From Murimonas intestini (GTDB lineage: Bacteria > Bacillota > Clostridia > Lachnospirales > Lachnospiraceae), in assembly GCA_003148945.1 (NCBI GenBank), contig QGGY01000022.1, positions 1 through 41,346 of the forward strand: a stretch of DNA of 41,346 nt. The letters run 5' to 3'. Position 1 is the first letter of the stretch. Every line of letters begins with the position of its first letter. This document shows positions 15,202 through 23,974 of the stretch, in pieces. The notes under the pieces were generated by a model. It worked only from the letters and a program-made list of their open reading frames with translations, was not told where the DNA came from and searched no databases. The position numbers and the translations under genes were made by a program.

Positions 15202-15828
15202 ATGGAAGACAAGATTATTCTCAGGAGTTATGACAAAAAAGACCATCAGGCACTGGAGGACATAATACGAAAGACATGGAACTATGATAAATTCAGCAGC
15301 CCAAAAACAGCTGCCAGGCTGGCACATGTCTACCTGAACAGCTGTCTGGCAAATCAGACCTTTACACGGGTAGCCGCCGTTAACGGACAGCCGGTTGGGA
15401 TTATTATGGGTAAACATATAGGTAAGTATAAACGTTCACCCATACTTGACATAAAACTGCTCATCTCCATCGCATCACTCTACATCACAAAAGAGGGACG
15501 GTCAGTCTCTAAAATATTTGGCTGTGTAAGCAGCATTGATGAAGAATTATTAAAGAGCTGCCGGAAAAATTATCAGGGGGAAGTGGCATTCTTTGCAATA
15601 AACTCTCAATACCGTGGGAAAGGAATCGGCAAAAAATTATTCCATTCACTGCTGTCTTACATGCGGTCTGAACATATACAGCAGTTCTTTCTATTTACAG
15701 ATACAAGCTGCAACTATCAGTTTTATGAACACCAGGGGATGACGCGCGGCTGTCAGAAAGAGCATTCTTTCCAGATCGCGGATCAGAAGTGCAAAATGAC
15801 ATTTTTCCTCTATGAATATTCCATTTAG
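15202..15828 (+). CDS. GNAT-family N-acetyltransferase
   Basis: This 208-residue protein has a GNAT core. The acetyl-CoA-binding motif A is NSQYRGKGIGKKLFHSLL (R-G-x-G-I-G) at about residues 134-151, followed by FLFTDTSCNYQFYEHQGM, the typical beta5/alpha4 segment. It transfers an acetyl group to an amine; the acceptor is unknown. AAAGGAACATACAT precedes the ATG. Its likely promoter is the MerR-type site at 15091-15121, so the neighbouring MerR protein is the probable activator and a detoxification role is plausible. Confidence 0.85.
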   Translation: MEDKIILRSYDKKDHQALEDIIRKTWNYDKFSSPKTAARLAHVYLNSCLANQTFTRVAAVNGQPVGIIMGKHIGKYKRSPILDIKLLISIASLYITKEGRSVSKIFGCVSSIDEELLKSCRKNYQGEVAFFAINSQYRGKGIGKKLFHSLLSYMRSEHIQQFFLFTDTSCNYQFYEHQGMTRGCQKEHSFQIADQKCKMTFFLYEYSI

Positions 15829-15894
15829 AGTACGGTCTGATACCCCTAAAGTACAGTCTGATACCCCCCAGTGTTCCTGTAACAAATTTTGCGC

Positions 15895-16326
15895 CTACAG
15901 CCGCCTGTCTCTGCCCTGACAGGCGGCATGGCGCCCTGCCAATCCCACTGCAGCAGCCAGGACCAGCATACCTCCCCCTGCTATCCAGTACCACTTATCG
16001 TATTCTGTAAATCTGCCCGATATATTTATGACGCCCTTGATAAGGCAGCCTGACACAAATACCGCAATGCCTGCATTCCACATGTTAAATGACACTCTTT
16101 TCACAGACGCTGTCTTTCCTGTCAGCTGCAGGATAATAGCCGGCAGCATACCTCCCAGAAGGGGAAAAAGGAACATATTTCTCATAAATACTGAGTACTC
16201 TCCATAGCTGAATTTTTCATAAACCAGACTGAAAACAATGCACAGTACAGATACCGCCAGGTAACAAAGAGATGTCCTGGCATATCTTCTCTTACTGGAT
16301 TCAATATCCGATGTATACAATATCAC
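15895..16326 (-). CDS. Small membrane protein, third gene of a cell-envelope operon
   Basis: This 143-residue hydrophobic protein has four predicted helices (about residues 20-37, 50-66, 83-101 and 112-130) and a basic tail. No family is recognised. Its GTG start overlaps the last 26 bases of the phosphodiester glycosidase gene, so it belongs to that operon. The start is uncertain because no clear ribosome site is seen. Confidence 0.55.
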   Translation of the reverse strand: MILYTSDIESSKRRYARTSLCYLAVSVLCIVFSLVYEKFSYGEYSVFMRNMFLFPLLGGMLPAIILQLTGKTASVKRVSFNMWNAGIAVFVSGCLIKGVINISGRFTEYDKWYWIAGGGMLVLAAAVGLAGRHAACQGRDRRL

Positions 16327-17194
16327 TCACCGCCCTCTCTGAGATTTTTCTGCCGTTTGTGGTGGGATTGTTGATTACGCTCCCGTTAAAGTACATGGTT
16401 GAGGAGCCTCCTCCATCCAGATTATATGCAAATGTGCATCCGTATTCCCGCATGACTCCCGCCAGTTCAAACAAAGACAGACCCTCACTTTCCCCGGTCC
16501 TCCCGTCAGACACCAGAAAAATATAGTGGAGAGGTCCAATATAACCTATGGCAGTCCGCGGGTTGCTGGCCATAGCCTTTCCCACCTCATTCTCTTCAGA
16601 GACTTTCACTTCCCCGTCCTCCACCAATACAGGCCCAAAAGCAAACAGCTGGCTGACGCCCCCATCTGCCAGTTCCTGGGCGCTCACTTCTTCTTCATAG
16701 ATTACTCCTGCCAGGCCGTCCCCGTACAGGACCATATCTCCGTAGCTGCTGTCCCTGCGCACCGTGTCTCTGTATAATACACCGTTCTTTATGACATAGC
16801 CCCTGGAATTGGCACCGTAATAATCGCCGTTTACTGCAAGCACTGCGCCGTTTTCTTCAGCTGTCTCTGATGTCTTCTGTGTAATATTTGTGCCAAAGGT
16901 ATCATCCGCCAGGGCTGTCTGCAGATATTTGGCAGAACTTAGCTGTACGTCTGCAATATATATTGCCGTATCATACTCACGGATGGTTTTGATGGATATC
17001 TGTATATTATCATCACTATACGAATCCTGCGTAATGACAGCTTCACCAGTAATCAGCGGCATCTCATCATCCTCCACTGTTCCAAGGCTGTGCGGTATGA
17101 CAAAAGTATCCAGAATTACAAAAGCGTCAGCAAAAATCAGAACTACAGCAAAAAGGACTGCAAATACCCCCGGCCTTTTTAAGAAATCCTTCAT
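16301..17194 (-). CDS. Phosphodiester glycosidase family protein (NAGPA domain), membrane anchored
   Basis: This 297-residue protein has a single N-terminal membrane anchor (about residues 10-32) and an extracytoplasmic NAGPA/phosphodiester glycosidase domain (about 85-295). Signature segments are LAVNGDYYGANSRGYVIKNG, FAFGPVLVEDGEV, NPRTAIGYIG and FAYNLDGGGSSTMYFNG. Family members cleave sugar-phosphodiester bonds in polysaccharides or teichoic-acid-like polymers. Its ATG overlaps the stop of the GT2-GtrA gene upstream (ATGA). A cell-surface glycan role fits the operon. Confidence 0.85.
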   Translation of the reverse strand: MKDFLKRPGVFAVLFAVVLIFADAFVILDTFVIPHSLGTVEDDEMPLITGEAVITQDSYSDDNIQISIKTIREYDTAIYIADVQLSSAKYLQTALADDTFGTNITQKTSETAEENGAVLAVNGDYYGANSRGYVIKNGVLYRDTVRRDSSYGDMVLYGDGLAGVIYEEEVSAQELADGGVSQLFAFGPVLVEDGEVKVSEENEVGKAMASNPRTAIGYIGPLHYIFLVSDGRTGESEGLSLFELAGVMREYGCTFAYNLDGGGSSTMYFNGSVINNPTTNGRKISERAVSDIVYIGY

Positions 17195-18240
17195 AGCTTT
17201 GCCTGCCCTTTCCTCTTAAAAATAAACCTCTGCTGTACAGACCAGCTTAGAAGGAACATAGAACCGTCCACCAGAACCTTAGCTATATAAGGATCAACAA
17301 GACCTGAACCTCCAATGCCTGCCAGGACCCACGTACCTGCCAGCAGGATAAAACCTGATAATGCAAAATACTCCGCCCCTGTTTTCAGCACGTTTCCGCT
17401 GTCCCTGAATACATAATTTCTGTTAATGGCATAATTGGCTGAGGCACTGCATATCCTGGCAATTACATTGGAAATTATAAGACGTGTTTCCGCCGGAAGC
17501 TGTACAAGCAGTGAGATAAGTGCAGCGTAAATGCCATAATCTAAAAGAAAGCCTATAAAAGAAGCAGCCGCAAATTTCAATAAATTCTTGTAAATCAGCA
17601 CCGCATCCCTGAGGGGCCTGAAATGGGACGCCGCATTTTTATTCAAATAAACAGTTTTAATTGGTATTTCTCTGACAGAAAAACATTCTGTTCCTTCCAG
17701 AAGCATGTTCATCTCATAGTCATAACGCTGCCCTTCCACACTGCACATGAACTGCAGAAAGTCCACAGGAAATCCTCTCAGCCCGCTCTGTGTATCGTAC
17801 ACTTTTTTACCAGTAGACAGACGGAAGATATATCTCGTTATTGTATTTCCCAGTCTGCTCTTTAAAGGCACCCTGCCTTTCAGCCTCCTGCTTCCAATCA
17901 CCAGCTCGCCCGGATGTGAGGCAGCGGCATTATACACAGCCATAATATCCTCCCGCAGATGCTGTCCGTCTGCATCTGCTGTGACCACAATCCCCCATCT
18001 GCCTTTATTTATCTGTTCAATATAAGTAAATGCTGTCTTCAGGGCCGCCCCCTTCCCCATATTCTTTTTATGCGTTAAAACAGTTCCGTATTTTTTTACA
18101 GATTCAAATATCTCATCGTATTTTTCAGGGCTTCCGTCATTTACCACCAAGATGGTAAAAGTCCGGGTGCCTGACATATCGGTCAGCAGCTGCACAAGAT
18201 GTTCATCCGGCTCATAAGCCGGAATCACCAGATAATTCAT
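17191..18240 (-). CDS. Bifunctional GT2 glycosyltransferase / GtrA-like flippase protein
   Basis: This 349-residue fusion has an N-terminal GT2 catalytic domain (residues 1 to about 215) with VVNDGSPEKYDEI, KNMGKGAALKTAF, the DADGQH metal motif and the QSGLRGF segment, as in polyprenyl-phosphate sugar synthases. From about 220 a GtrA domain follows, with four helices, starting KFAAASFIGFLLDYGIYAAL. Such fusions are thought to make and flip a polyprenyl-linked sugar used to decorate surface polymers. It is the first gene of a three-gene operon. AAGGAGGTCTGTGA precedes the ATG. Confidence 0.87.
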   Translation of the reverse strand: MNYLVIPAYEPDEHLVQLLTDMSGTRTFTILVVNDGSPEKYDEIFESVKKYGTVLTHKKNMGKGAALKTAFTYIEQINKGRWGIVVTADADGQHLREDIMAVYNAAASHPGELVIGSRRLKGRVPLKSRLGNTITRYIFRLSTGKKVYDTQSGLRGFPVDFLQFMCSVEGQRYDYEMNMLLEGTECFSVREIPIKTVYLNKNAASHFRPLRDAVLIYKNLLKFAAASFIGFLLDYGIYAALISLLVQLPAETRLIISNVIARICSASANYAINRNYVFRDSGNVLKTGAEYFALSGFILLAGTWVLAGIGGSGLVDPYIAKVLVDGSMFLLSWSVQQRFIFKRKGQAKL

Positions 18241-18557
18241 TCACAGACCTCCTTCACAAATATCTGCGGACACTGCTGTTCTAAACCCAGCTGCCCGCAA
18301 GCGCTTTTTATACTCCTACAAAAGTTATCTTATATAATGTAGCTTAAATCCACCTGAATAAAGCGCATAATTATATCTAAATAACAAGGTTGTAAACCAA
18401 TACACGCTCCAGTACTCTGGAATTCAGTCATAAAACCTTTTATTCCTTTTGGGTAATAAATAAATATAAAAATGTTTGGTATTGGATATCTTCCTAAATC
18501 CAGTATAATAGGCTTATGATCAATTAATACTGCTAATGTGTGAAAGGAGATGTCAAA
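18241..18557 (+). promoter_or_regulatory. Divergent intergenic region with a promoter at 18482-18509
   Basis: On the plus strand TTGGAT (18482-18487) and TATAAT (18504-18509) are 16 bp apart and would serve the gene at 18558. On the minus strand a TATAAT-like -10 lies at 18370-18375 and could serve the GT2-GtrA operon, though no good -35 is seen. No gene is present in this 317-bp stretch. Confidence 0.5.
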
Positions 18558-19610
18558 ATGGCATATTATGTAGAGGAAATGAACGAGTGGGCTATACGCA
18601 GGATTGAATCAGAGGCGCCTGATGACGTTGACTTGCTGATGGGCCATCCACAGTGGAATGTCCCTGAAGACGGCAATGAGATCCGCTTTTCCTATTTTCT
18701 GCCCAACAGTGAAAAAGGCATGAGCATTGCCAAAACCTTTGTTATAGAAAATATAGGCTATGATTTCTGGGGAATGCCCTGGGAGCGGCTCGAACATATT
18801 GCATCACTGGAAGAAAGCTTAACCTCAGTCCTGCTTGACGGCACCATCCTCTGGTCAAGGAATACAGAAGTTTGCAAAAGATTTACTGACCTGCAGCAGC
18901 TGGCCAGAGAAAGGCTGCAGGATCGTTCATACTCCATGAAAACAGCACTTAACAGGCTCGCTGAAGCCATGGATACCTACAAAGTCATGGCCTTCGAAGA
19001 TAACTTAAGCCATGTGAGGAAGGGCCTCTGCTATATCGCAGATCAGCTGTCTGTAGCACTGGCGCATATAAATGGCACGTATTTTAAAAAGGGGCCTGAA
19101 ATGCAGGATCTGGTGCTGGATACACTGCCTCTTGTGCCTGAAGGATATACTGACGCCTACCGCAGGATCATCCATGCCATGACCATAGAAGACTGCTGTG
19201 AACTCGCTCATGAGATGATTAAAAAAGTACGTGTATTTCTCACAGGCCTTTGCAGTCAGATGGACGGAGGCTGCCGCTCACAGGACAGTACCTGTGATTA
19301 CAGTGATATGGCTGCCTGGTATGAAGAAGGCACCTACTGGTTCCGCCGCCTGTATAGCTATACCGGCAGAGGAGATGCAGCCAGGACGCTGCAATGGGGG
19401 TACAGCCTGCAGGCGGAGCTGGACTTTGCCCAAAAAGCATACGGCCTGGATCAGATGGATATTTTAGATGCCTATGATCCTGATAATCTGACGGCCTTGA
19501 ACCAGCGCGGCCACAAAATACAGGAATACCTTCACAATACGCTGCTCAGCCATAATGCCAAAATCCGGGAATATGCTTCCCTTAAAGAGTTTTTGAGCAG
19601 CGGTGAGTAA
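18558..19610 (+). CDS. Uncharacterised protein, possibly nucleotidyltransferase/HEPN-like
   Basis: This 350-residue soluble protein is not one I can place firmly. The N-terminal part carries VLLDGTILWSRNTEV (about residues 89-103), which resembles the strand after the active site of MNT-type nucleotidyltransferases (L-D-G-x-x-L-Y/W-D/S-R). The canonical GS-x-A-x-G-x-x-x-S-D core is not seen. The rest is helical, with a HEPN-like stretch (NRLAEAMDTYKVMAFEDN, YIADQLSVALAHING). The C-terminal part holds CELAHEMIKKVRVFLTGLC. Start: ATG 18558 after AAAGGAGATGTCAAA; the frame extends 18 bases upstream to a GTG inside the ribosome site. It is followed by a CD3324-family gene on the same strand after 27 bases. 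Confidence 0.6.
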   Translation: MAYYVEEMNEWAIRRIESEAPDDVDLLMGHPQWNVPEDGNEIRFSYFLPNSEKGMSIAKTFVIENIGYDFWGMPWERLEHIASLEESLTSVLLDGTILWSRNTEVCKRFTDLQQLARERLQDRSYSMKTALNRLAEAMDTYKVMAFEDNLSHVRKGLCYIADQLSVALAHINGTYFKKGPEMQDLVLDTLPLVPEGYTDAYRRIIHAMTIEDCCELAHEMIKKVRVFLTGLCSQMDGGCRSQDSTCDYSDMAAWYEEGTYWFRRLYSYTGRGDAARTLQWGYSLQAELDFAQKAYGLDQMDILDAYDPDNLTALNQRGHKIQEYLHNTLLSHNAKIREYASLKEFLSSGE

Positions 19611-19637
19611 AACCTGCAGAAAGGACGGTCAAAACTG

Positions 19638-19907
19638 ATGAGATATCTGAATGCTTCTGAAATACTGCCGGATGAGCTCCTGCGTGAGATACAGAAGTAC
19701 ACTCAGGGAGAGACACTCTATATTCCCAAAGAAAATGAACGGAAGAAGTGGGGAGAAAATTCCGGCTCCAGAAGCTACTATATAGAGCGCAATTCAAAGA
19801 TCCTGGAAAAATATAGAGAAAACGGCTGCTCCATGCAGGAGCTGGCCGATGAATTTAATCTGTCTGTTGAAAGCATAAGAAAGATTATTTTCAAGTCCGG
19901 CCGCTGA
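19638..19907 (+). CDS. CD3324-family helix-turn-helix protein (copy 2)
   Basis: This 89-residue paralogue of the protein at 11546-11821 shares the starting ASEILPDELLREIQKYTQGE block, the TLYIPKENERKKWGENSGSR block and the final HTH-like helix pair (SMQELADEFNLSVESIRKII). It probably shares a transcript with the upstream 350-residue protein gene (27-base gap). It converges on the Lsa-type ABC-F gene, whose stop is 20 bases away. Confidence 0.75.
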   Translation: MRYLNASEILPDELLREIQKYTQGETLYIPKENERKKWGENSGSRSYYIERNSKILEKYRENGCSMQELADEFNLSVESIRKIIFKSGR

Positions 19908-19927
19908 CTGCGTGGATAATTTGTGCC

Positions 19928-21472
19928 CTACAGAAGTATCTTCTGGTGGGCGCATCTCTCTCCGAAGAATCTGTCATGCTCCACAATGAGCATTGTAGGG
20001 TTGTATTTCATGATCAGCTCCTCTATCTGCATTCTGGAAAAAATGTCAATATAATTCAGCGGCTCATCCCAGATATACAGATGGGCCTGCTGCAGGAGGC
20101 TTCCTGCTATCAGAACCTTCTTCTTCTGACCTTCTGAAAACTTTTCCATTGGTTTTTCGAACTGTACCCGCTCAAAATCCAGCTGACGCAGAACTGCTTT
20201 AAACATACTTGCGCCGACTCCTGACTTTTCTATATAATCATCCAGGCTGCCCTTTAAAAATGAGGTATCCTGGCTGATCCATGATATCTTCAGCCCTCTC
20301 GCCACTTCCAGCCTGCCGCGTATCTCAGGGATGCCCTCCTTTATCTCATTCGGCAGGGGATTCAGGATCTCCGCTCCCTCCGCTGTCAGGATCGCCTTAA
20401 TGACACTTGTTTTGCCGCAGCCGTTCCTGCCCTGCAGAATAGTCCTGCTCCCCCGTCTCAGCTCCATATTAAACCGGCCAAGTACCTCCCTTCCGCCATA
20501 ACAGAAGCTGGCATCCTCCGCCTTTACATATATCTCTTTATAGTGAGAGAGAGGGATCAGCTTTAGTTCTCCCGGCTGTTCCAGGTTTTTAAGCAGCCGG
20601 GACTTTTGTTCTATGGCAGACTGCTGCCTTCTCTCCAGATTCTTCCGCCTCTGCTGCATCCTCTTAGATTTCTCCCCTATATAGGCTCTCGTATCCTTGC
20701 TGCGGTCAGGTTCTTTGACGGGATTGAACCCTATCTTTGTCTTTTCAACCCTGGCAGCCCAGGCTGCTGTCCTTTTAGACGCTTCCTCCAGCTTCCTGAC
20801 CTCTCCCTTTAACTTTTCATTTTCTGAGAATTCAAATGCATCCCTCTTCTGCTTGTTTTCCCACCAGGAGGTAAAGTTGCCCTTCTCCACCTGTATCTGA
20901 TTCCTCTCCAGCACCAGCACGTGATCCACACATCCGTCCAGCAGCCATCTGTCATGTGAGACCAGGATAAATCCCTTCTTCTTGTTCAGATAATCCCTCA
21001 CCGCCTCTCTTGTAGGCATGTCCAGATGGTTTGTAGGCTCGTCAATGAGCAGGAAATAATTTTCTCTGGAAAACAGGACTGCCAGCATCACCTTTGTCCT
21101 CTCCCCATGGCTTAAGCTGCTGTACGGGCGATACAGCAATCCTGCATCTGTCTCTAACCCAGCCAGCTCTGTGCATATCCGCCACAGTTCAGTACCCGGG
21201 CATACTGTCTCTATCACATCGATCGTGTCCCTGTCCATATCCTTTTCCCTGATTTCAAATGGGAAGTAATCAAAAAAAGACGGTGCTGAAATACTGCCCT
21301 CATATTCATACTTTCCCAGGAGCAGATTTAAAAACGTTGTCTTCCCCTTGCCATTCCTTCCTATCAGCCCCAGCTTCCAGTTTGTATCCACACTGAATGA
21401 GGCGTTTTCAAAAATATTGTCATAGCTTCCCTCATAGCAGAAGGTCAGCCCCGAAACATTTATTTGTGCCAT
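19928..21472 (-). CDS. Lsa-family ABC-F ribosomal protection protein
   Basis: This 514-residue twin-ABC protein without membrane segments has the Lsa hallmark start, VDTNWKLGLIGRNGKGKTTF. Domain 1 continues with LSHGERTKVML and FLLIDEPTNHLD; domain 2 has GRNGCGKTS, the signature variant FSEGQKKKVLIAG and the Lsa-style LYIWDEPLNYIDI. Lsa proteins bind the ribosome E site and relieve lincosamide, pleuromutilin and streptogramin A inhibition; whether this one confers resistance cannot be seen. The basic inter-domain linker spans about residues 215-310. A leader of roughly 240 nt with a long hairpin and a terminator precedes it, pointing to antibiotic-responsive attenuation. Confidence 0.85.
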   Translation of the reverse strand: MAQINVSGLTFCYEGSYDNIFENASFSVDTNWKLGLIGRNGKGKTTFLNLLLGKYEYEGSISAPSFFDYFPFEIREKDMDRDTIDVIETVCPGTELWRICTELAGLETDAGLLYRPYSSLSHGERTKVMLAVLFSRENYFLLIDEPTNHLDMPTREAVRDYLNKKKGFILVSHDRWLLDGCVDHVLVLERNQIQVEKGNFTSWWENKQKRDAFEFSENEKLKGEVRKLEEASKRTAAWAARVEKTKIGFNPVKEPDRSKDTRAYIGEKSKRMQQRRKNLERRQQSAIEQKSRLLKNLEQPGELKLIPLSHYKEIYVKAEDASFCYGGREVLGRFNMELRRGSRTILQGRNGCGKTSVIKAILTAEGAEILNPLPNEIKEGIPEIRGRLEVARGLKISWISQDTSFLKGSLDDYIEKSGVGASMFKAVLRQLDFERVQFEKPMEKFSEGQKKKVLIAGSLLQQAHLYIWDEPLNYIDIFSRMQIEELIMKYNPTMLIVEHDRFFGERCAHQKILL

Positions 21473-21528
21473 ATTATTTCACTCCTGTCCACATTTTGTC
21501 CGCACGCCATGCTTATATTAAAGCGTCT

Positions 21529-21563
21529 AAAAAAAGAGAACCGCCTGTTATCAAACGATTCTC
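21529..21563 (-). terminator. Leader terminator (attenuator) of the Lsa-type gene
   Basis: On the minus strand GAGAATCG (21556-21563) pairs with CGGTTCTC (21536-21543), with one G-U pair, and is followed directly by seven Ts (21529-21535). It lies about 55 bases upstream of the ABC-F start codon and downstream of the promoter. It would therefore terminate most transcripts unless an alternative fold forms. Confidence 0.7.
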
Positions 21564-21600
21564 ATAATGTCCCGGGTATGGCCTCTTAATGTGCTGATCA

Positions 21601-21660
21601 GGGCAAAGTGCACACAATACCTGGCCCGGCATAATACGCCTGCACATTTGCACTTTTGCC
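21601..21660 (-). promoter_or_regulatory. Long leader hairpin upstream of the attenuator
   Basis: GGCAAAAGTGCA pairs with TGCACTTTGCC across about 60 nt, with one bulged A. The loop contains ATGCCGGGCCAGG, which could compete with the CCCGGG-containing strand nearer the terminator. This is a candidate sensor part of the attenuator. No leader peptide with a good ribosome site was found. Confidence 0.5.
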
Positions 21661-21725
21661 ATCCGCTGGCGACTGTTACATTCAGGCAGGTATTTTATGC
21701 CTAAGCGTAACGGAGCGCTGCGCAG

Positions 21726-21754
21726 ATTATATATTTTTCAAAAAATGGGCACAA
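21726..21754 (-). promoter_or_regulatory. Sigma-A promoter of the Lsa-type gene
   Basis: TTGTGC (21749-21754) and TATAAT (21726-21731) are spaced 17 bp on the minus strand, about 255 bases before the start codon. The rest of the gap up to 21974 holds no recognisable gene. Confidence 0.65.
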
Positions 21755-21974
21755 AAAAAGAGAGGCTGGCCGGACATAATCCATCTTTGACAACACAACA
21801 AATCCCCAATGGCGCGCAATGGTTCATATGATTTACATGTTTTCATAATAGATTATTTTATAAATCCAGCCATTCTCACTTTACACCTCTCTTTATTATT
21901 CTGCTGCCATAATAACATACTGAGCACAATATTTCAATCTCTTTTATCCACTAATTCGGGTTCCGGGTTACTGT

Positions 21975-22904
21975 TCACCAGTCGGGCCGCAAGGCTTTTG
22001 CGGCAGCCCTCATATGAGACGCATCTGTTCCGCAGCACCCGCCAAAGATCCTGAAACCAAAGTCATCTCTCAGTCTCATCATACTGTCCGCCAGCGCCTC
22101 CGGTGCAGAGCTCTTTAAATCTGAACATCCATCCAGTTCCTCATAGGGGAGAGGCGATGTGTTTGCCTGTATTCCCCAGAAACGCCTCCTCACAGCTTCT
22201 GTCCTGTTGAAATCATGTGACAGAGCCTTGTATACAATATCCGGATGCACACAGTTAGTCATATAACAAACAGGATTATTCTCTGTGCAGCTGTCAATCT
22301 CTCTGATAGCAGTGTCAATGGCAGTACCGTCTATCAGCCTGCCGTCCTGCCTGACGGTAAAGCTTATGATATAGGGCAGACCTGTATCTGACATTGCCAT
22401 GGCCATACCTTCTGCCTCTGCCAGTACCGGCATGATGCCTGCATATAAAAAGTCTGCTCCCGCCTCTTTAAAAAGATCAGCCTGCCACGCATGAAAGCTG
22501 CGTGCTTCCTGTGTCCCAAGAGCGCCCTCCCCTGTGTAGGCGTCCCCCCGGCAGCCCATCAGACCGCCTATGTACATCTCCGTTCCTGCATTTGCTTTAA
22601 TCTCACGGAGCGCTTCTACATTTTCTTTAATAACCGACTCATCAAATCCTGCTGCCTTTATTCTTTCCCTGTTGGCGCGCCGTGTGGGCGTCATCGCCAG
22701 GAACGGCAGGCCGTACCCGGCCGCTACAGCCAGATACTCTCTCCACAGTGCCTGAAGAGCCTCCCTGCCTGCCGCACTGCGGACCAGACCTGCCATAGCG
22801 GCAGGGCCGTCAATCACAAATCCATACTCTCTTTTAAGACGTTCCCCCAGAGCCCCTTCCATAAGGACAGCCCTGGAATTCTCCATACATTTAATAAAAT
22901 CCAA
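21975..22904 (-). CDS. Homocysteine S-methyltransferase family protein
   Basis: This protein of about 309 residues has a Pfam homocysteine S-methyltransferase barrel. It starts VLMEGALGERLKREY and carries the zinc-binding cysteines in TNCVHPD and FGGCCGTDASH. Members transfer a methyl group from a donor such as S-methylmethionine or a betaine to homocysteine; some relatives act in other pathways. The start is uncertain. TTG 22904 has AGGAGG four bases upstream and yields the usual MDFIKCMENS start. ATG 22943 overlaps the upstream stop but has a weaker ribosome site and adds an unlikely 13-residue extension. Confidence 0.78.
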   Translation of the reverse strand: MDFIKCMENSRAVLMEGALGERLKREYGFVIDGPAAMAGLVRSAAGREALQALWREYLAVAAGYGLPFLAMTPTRRANRERIKAAGFDESVIKENVEALREIKANAGTEMYIGGLMGCRGDAYTGEGALGTQEARSFHAWQADLFKEAGADFLYAGIMPVLAEAEGMAMAMSDTGLPYIISFTVRQDGRLIDGTAIDTAIREIDSCTENNPVCYMTNCVHPDIVYKALSHDFNRTEAVRRRFWGIQANTSPLPYEELDGCSDLKSSAPEALADSMMRLRDDFGFRIFGGCCGTDASHMRAAAKALRPDW

Positions 22905-22939
22905 TTTTCCTCCTATCCAGCCGAAGGCAGGTACAGTAA

Positions 22940-23236
22940 TCATGCCTTCAGCCCGCCGTTTTCATCAAACTGCAGACTCTCCTTCATCTCAAGTATCTTA
23001 CGCTTGACCTCGCCGAAAGCCTCCATATCAACCATCTCATGTGTCACATATACTTTGCCAGTTTCCCCGGTACTATTGACGGCCTTTCCCTTCAGGCAGT
23101 CATACAGATGCACTATTCCCAGCTGTTCCGCGATCAGCCAGTCACTCTCCAGCAGATAGAATATCCACTCCGGCTTCCCGTCCGGCCCCGCCTTCACCTG
23201 CGCGTGCATCTTCTTCCAGAACTCGTCATAATCTGT
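22940..23236 (-). pseudogene. C-terminal fragment of an unidentified protein fused behind permease 2
   Basis: From about 23236 to the stop at 22940 a well-formed frame of about 97 residues reads LGTDYDEFWKKMHAQ, then WLIAEQLGIVHLYDC, and ends QFDENGGLKA. It looks like the C-terminal end of a soluble enzyme I do not recognise. Upstream the same frame is only a shadow of the permease gene, so it has no start of its own. It overlaps the last codons of the permease in another frame. The simplest reading is a deletion that joined the 5' part of the permease gene to the 3' end of a neighbouring catabolic gene. Confidence 0.55.
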
Positions 23237-23970
23237 CCCCAGTTTACGCTTCCGTGCTGCCCCTGCATAAGAGCAATCCCCACAGTGATGGTGCGCATCT
23301 CCTCTGTTCTTGCAAAGGTGAGTGCATACATATATTCCTGCCACGAAAGAATAAATGCAAACATAGCTACGGTGACGATTCCGGGAGCTGCAAGAGGCAT
23401 TATGATTTCAAACAGGATCCGCAGGCGGCCGCACCCGTCAATTCTGGCCGCATCTTCCAGAGAAACCGGAATAGTATCAAAATATCCTTTTATCATCCAC
23501 GCGCAAAATGGCATTGCAAAGGTAGTATAAGCAATGATCATGGACAGATGCGTGTTCAAAAGTCCAAGCTTGCTCATAATAATATACATTGGAATAAGAA
23601 GAAGCATGGATGGAAACATCTGCACAACAATAAGGACCACAGAGAAAAGGGTCCTGCCGTGGAATCGGAACCGCGATATCCCATATCCGGCAAACATTGC
23701 TACCACAAGAGATATACCCATAGTTGCAAAGGAAACAAACAGGGAATTTACAAAGTAAGTCTTAAAATAGCCTCTGTTCCAGATCTCAGAATAATTATCA
23801 AAGCTAAACCTGCGGGGCAGCCATTTGGGCACCTCCTTAAAAATTTCATCTGCTTCCTTGAAGGAAGTAGAAATCATCCAGAGAAAGGGCAGAATCAGCA
23901 TCATTGTCAGGACAAAAACCAGCATAGTAAGTCCGATCCTGATGTATTTCTTTTTTTGTGCTCTTGTCAT
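23194..23970 (-). pseudogene. Sugar ABC transporter permease 2 (MalG-like), C-terminus lost
   Basis: This 258-residue protein is a standard carbohydrate permease of the second type. It has the N-terminal helix (LTMLVFVLTMMLILPFLWM), the periplasmic WLPRRFSFDNYSEIWNRGYF segment and the EAA loop LEDAARIDGCGRLRILFEII followed by MPLAAPGI. After MQGQHGSVNWGQIM the family normally continues into a last membrane helix and a V-K-G tail. Here it ends in the unrelated TSSGRRCTRR. The last helix is missing, so the transporter is probably non-functional. The upstream part is intact, starting three bases after the first permease gene. Confidence 0.75.
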
Positions 23971-23974
23971 TGTC

